A DNA stretch of 64,000 bases from Streptomyces noursei (GTDB lineage Bacteria; Actinomycetota; Actinomycetes; Streptomycetales; Streptomycetaceae): NCBI RefSeq assembly GCF_016917755.1, contig NZ_CP070326.1, forward strand, positions 7,192,001-7,256,000, read 5' to 3'. The notes under the pieces were generated by a model that was not told the origin of the DNA, searched no databases, and was given only the letters and a program-made list of their open reading frames with translations. The number at the start of each line of letters is the position of its first letter. Positions within the stretch are counted from its first letter, which is position 1. The translations under genes were made by a program, and so were the position numbers. Below are positions 61,523-64,000 of this stretch, piece after piece.

Positions 61523-61987
61523 TCAGCGGCGTGGTGTGCGTGGTGTCGACGGTGTCGGCATCTGCCGTGCGGTGGCCGGCTGATCGTTGGCGTGGGTGGT
61601 TCGGGTGCCTTCCGGGGCCGGGGCGTATCCGGGGAGGTCTGTGGCGCGGCGCAGGCGCCAGATGAGGACATCGCTGATGGATTCGGCGGTGTCCAGTTCC
61701 CGGTGAGCGGCGGCGTCGGCGAGCAGGGAACCGGGATCATGACCTGCGTGTTCGGCGTCGGCGAGGGTGACCGCCAAGGCGTCCCAGCCAGGCTCGGCCA
61801 GGACGATCTCGGCGAGTTCGGGGAGGGCGGCGCGCACGGTGGCGGCATGGTGGTGACGTAGAGATGGGGCGATACGGCGGCCCCGCTCACGCAGCACCGT
61901 GAGGGGTTCGCCGGCTGCCTGCTGGTAGGCGGCCCGCAGATGCTCGGCTGCCTGGCGGGCGGCCTCGGCCTGCTGGGCGTGGTGTCG
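61523..61987 (-). pseudogene. C-terminal relaxase segment cut off by an amber codon
   Basis: Same frame as the relaxase, directly after TAG 61988-61990. Reads RHHAQQAEAARQAAEHLRAAYQ, then RERGRRIAPSL, ALPELAEIVLAEPGWDALAVTLADAEHAGHD and ISDVLIWRLRRATDLPG, the usual end of this relaxase family. It would be translated only by readthrough or from GTG 61897. Confidence 0.7.
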
Positions 61988-63250
61988 CTAGGCGTGCCAG
62001 TGCGCGGCGGTGATGGTCAGGAAGAACAGCATGTCCAGGACCATCGCGGTGCCGGCCCCGTCCTCGCCCCGGCCGAGCGCGGGCCCGCCTCGGACTAGCT
62101 CGCGAGCCGCGCGGCGCAGGTCCTGCGCGTGGCGGAACTCGGCTCGGGTGTGGGAGCGCGAGGCACGCTCGAACTCCCAGGCCGCCTTGCGGAGTTCATC
62201 GCGAGTGTGGAGCGCGGAAGTCTTGGCCAGGGCGTCGAGGACCTCACCGGTTGCGGCGATCTGGGCGGCCGCCGCACCGTCGTCGGCGCTGTGGTCGAGG
62301 ACGAGCAGCGCTTGCCAGGCCGCGTGGGCAGTGGTGCGCCGTGCCGCGGCAGGTGCCGACGCTCTGGTGGAGTGTTCCCGCCGTTCGCTGTCGGTGGTCT
62401 GCGGTGGGGTGGAGTCGAGGGCGAAGCGTTCCTGGATGCGGGGCAGGGACAGGTCGGGGGCGAGGGTGGATCCGGCGTAGTAGACGGGCTCCTTGTCCTT
62501 GTTGCGGTCGTCCGGCAAGGCGACTTTGTAGCCCTTCAGGTCCCCGGAGGGGAGGACCTTCGTGCGTACGAGGAGCCCGGCGTTCTTGAGGCGGTCGAGG
62601 AACTCGTCCGTGGAGGCGGCGCCGGAGAGTGCGCGGCGGACGGTCTCACGTAGTTCCTCGCGCGCGGCGCGGTCACGGCCCTGGCGTTCGGCCTTGTGGC
62701 GCTCGGCGCTGGTGGGGCGCTTGGCGGCCGTGCCGTCACCCGGTGTGACCCGGCGCAGGCCGTAATCGGCTTCGATGCGGCGGGCCTCGGCCTGGGCGCG
62801 GCGGGCTTCGTTGTGCAGCCGAGGGCGGCGGCCGTCGTCTCGGACCAGGGTGGCGATGATGTGGATGTGGTCGTCGGCGTGACGAACCGCCGCCCACCGG
62901 CAGGCTTGCTCGTCGCCGTCGGGGGCGATGCCGGTGGCGGCGACCGTGCGGCGGGCGATGGCAGCCCAGTCCTCGTCGGACAGGACCGGGTCCTCGGGGC
63001 TGGCCCGTACGGAGATGTGCCACACGTGCTTGTTGGGGCGGCGGTTCTTGGGCAGGGCGTTGACGGGCTGGTCGAGCAGGCGCTGCAACTGCTCATAGGT
63101 GGCGCTGGGGTCGTGGCCGGGGTCCGGGGTGAGTGGATCGTAGGCGGCGACCAGGTGGGGATCGATGTGCTCCTCGTGGGTGCCCTTGCCGTAGAGGTAG
63201 CGGATCAGGCCGATCGTTTCGCTGCCGCGCTTGTGGATGCTGGGGATCAC
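61988..63250 (-). CDS. Relaxase/mobilization nuclease, truncated by TAG
   Basis: 420 aa as read to the stop. Starts at GTG 63250 overlapping mobC (GTGA). N-terminal HKRGSETIGLIRYLYGKG and histidine triad AVRHADDHIHIIATLVRDDG belong to the MOB relaxase that nicks oriT. DLKGYKVALP and long helices follow. An in-frame amber codon after ITAAHWHA separates about 155 further residues. The nuclease domain itself is whole, so nicking may persist. Confidence 0.85.
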   Translation of the reverse strand: MIPSIHKRGSETIGLIRYLYGKGTHEEHIDPHLVAAYDPLTPDPGHDPSATYEQLQRLLDQPVNALPKNRRPNKHVWHISVRASPEDPVLSDEDWAAIARRTVAATGIAPDGDEQACRWAAVRHADDHIHIIATLVRDDGRRPRLHNEARRAQAEARRIEADYGLRRVTPGDGTAAKRPTSAERHKAERQGRDRAAREELRETVRRALSGAASTDEFLDRLKNAGLLVRTKVLPSGDLKGYKVALPDDRNKDKEPVYYAGSTLAPDLSLPRIQERFALDSTPPQTTDSERREHSTRASAPAAARRTTAHAAWQALLVLDHSADDGAAAAQIAATGEVLDALAKTSALHTRDELRKAAWEFERASRSHTRAEFRHAQDLRRAARELVRGGPALGRGEDGAGTAMVLDMLFFLTITAAHWHA

Positions 63251-63867
63251 GCCGCGGCGCCGCCGTCGCGGTGGGCGAGCAGGGCGTCGGCGGCGTCTTC
63301 CATGCGGCGGGCCGCGTCGTGGACCGCCTGGGCGGTGGCGTGGAGGTGGGGTGCGTCGGCGCCGGAGTTGAGGGCCTTGGCGACCTGGTTGAAGAGGCCG
63401 TGTATACGGCCCAGGTGCCGGCGGGCGGTGAAGAGCTCGTCGATGACTTCCCGTTCGGTGGCGATCTCGGCGGCGGTGCGGGTCAGGTCGCGGGCGGCCT
63501 TGTCGACGGCGTAGGCGAGGAAGGCGGCGTTGGTCATCTTGCAGTGGGCGGCTGCGGTGGTGAAGCGCGCGTACTCGGGCTCGTTCATGCGGCAGCTGGG
63601 CTGGTGCAGGCGCTTGAGCGGCTTGGGCTGACGGGCGCGCTGGCGCTTCGTCGAGAGGGTCTCGGCCTGCCGTTCCCCTCCAGACTGCGGTCCGCCCTCG
63701 GCCGCAGCTTGCCGGCCCGGTGCCCCCTGGCGCCGGTCCGCTCCCGCCACCCCCGGGGCGGGAAACCCGGGAGCATTGCTCCCGGTACAACTTGCTCCGC
63801 CTGGGGCAGGGGTACTCGTCAGTGCGTTCTCGTGGATGGTGGGGTCTTCGTGGTGCGGTTCGTGCAT
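63247..63867 (-). CDS. mobC: MobC-family relaxosome protein
   Basis: 206 aa. Disordered N-terminus of about 75 residues; then RMNEPEYARFTTAAAHCKMTNAAFLAYAVDKAARDL, a ribbon-helix-helix-like MobC region, and a helical C-terminus. It helps the relaxase open oriT. First gene of the mob operon, just downstream of the inverted repeat at 63903. Confidence 0.82.
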   Translation of the reverse strand: MHEPHHEDPTIHENALTSTPAPGGASCTGSNAPGFPAPGVAGADRRQGAPGRQAAAEGGPQSGGERQAETLSTKRQRARQPKPLKRLHQPSCRMNEPEYARFTTAAAHCKMTNAAFLAYAVDKAARDLTRTAAEIATEREVIDELFTARRHLGRIHGLFNQVAKALNSGADAPHLHATAQAVHDAARRMEDAADALLAHRDGGAAA

Positions 63868-63902
63868 GGGTCTCCGTTTCAGAGGATGGTTGGGTGAGGG
63901 CG

Positions 63903-63938
63903 AGCGGGTGTACCGGAATCAATTCCGGTACACCCGCT
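63903..63938. promoter_or_regulatory. Perfect 17-bp inverted repeat: candidate oriT or MobC site
   Basis: AGCGGGTGTACCGGAAT and its exact reverse complement with only CA between, 36 bp upstream of the mobC start. A perfect palindrome here suits an oriT hairpin, an autoregulatory site of MobC, or a terminator of the gene to the right. Confidence 0.65.
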
Positions 63939-63958
63939 GGGCGTTGGAGTCCGAACCG

Positions 63959-64000
63959 TTACTCGCCGCTGGCCTCGCCGAGGATCGGTGTGCCGCCCTT
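63959..64000 (-). CDS. Possible 3' end of an upstream gene
   Basis: On the minus strand a frame entering from the right edge reads KGGTPILGEASGE then TAA. Only 13 residues are visible, so identity cannot be judged. Confidence 0.3.
   Translation of the reverse strand, partial: KGGTPILGEASGE

Overview
The window is high-GC actinobacterial DNA, very probably from a Streptomyces chromosome. Supporting signs are the codon bias, frequent GTG starts with ATGA/GTGA overlaps, two ScbR-type butyrolactone-receptor homologues, a DUF317 protein, PaaX, WYL, XRE and HATPase regulators, and actinobacterial-type mobilization genes. No rRNA, no CRISPR array and no complete tRNA was seen.

Left part (1-20.6 kb) looks like ordinary chromosome with catabolic functions. 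It starts with the 3' part of a Pnkp RNA-repair enzyme. A GlxA-type regulator diverges from an MFS exporter over a 16-bp palindrome. Arginine deiminase, ornithine carbamoyltransferase and an amino-acid permease follow. At 9.4-20.6 kb is a 2-aminobenzoate (anthranilate)-CoA degradation cluster: CoA ligase, fused FAD monooxygenase/Old-Yellow-Enzyme reductase, enoyl-CoA hydratase, acyl-CoA dehydrogenase and PaaX. A near-identical 29-bp promoter element lies before both divergent units. Two ScbR-like repressors and an MmfP-like HAD phosphatase are embedded in it.

Middle part (20.7-35.8 kb) is a scrambled accessory zone. It holds two copies of a 148-bp repeat 12.76 kb apart, several broken genes (methyltransferase, chromate transporter, beta-propeller, IS5 and IS630 transposases), a TetR/methyltransferase pair with a perfect palindromic operator, and a two-component system with a striking 11-bp-phased operator beside a DUF1259 lipoprotein. 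It ends with a three-part protein (nuclease-like, RAMA-like, alkyltransferase-like). Two tRNA 3'-half remnants (Pro and Gly) lie at 35.2-35.6 kb.

Right part (35.5-64 kb) probably belongs to an integrated mobile element. The 44-bp tRNA-Gly fragment with its terminator looks like an attachment-site half, and MobC, a relaxase and an oriT-like hairpin lie at the far end. Between them are an IS3-type insertion; an oxidoreductase cluster with TetR; a regulon of VOC, Gfo/Idh, MFS and WYL genes tied together by three copies of a 22-bp operator, in which the second WYL protein has lost its DNA-binding domain; a radical SAM gene; a membrane Mrr nuclease; gene fragments; and an operon (HATPase, DUF6624, stand-alone class I tRNA-synthetase-like protein, ASCH protein) beside an XRE regulator. 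That operon is the best candidate for an undescribed system. The relaxase is cut by an in-frame amber codon.
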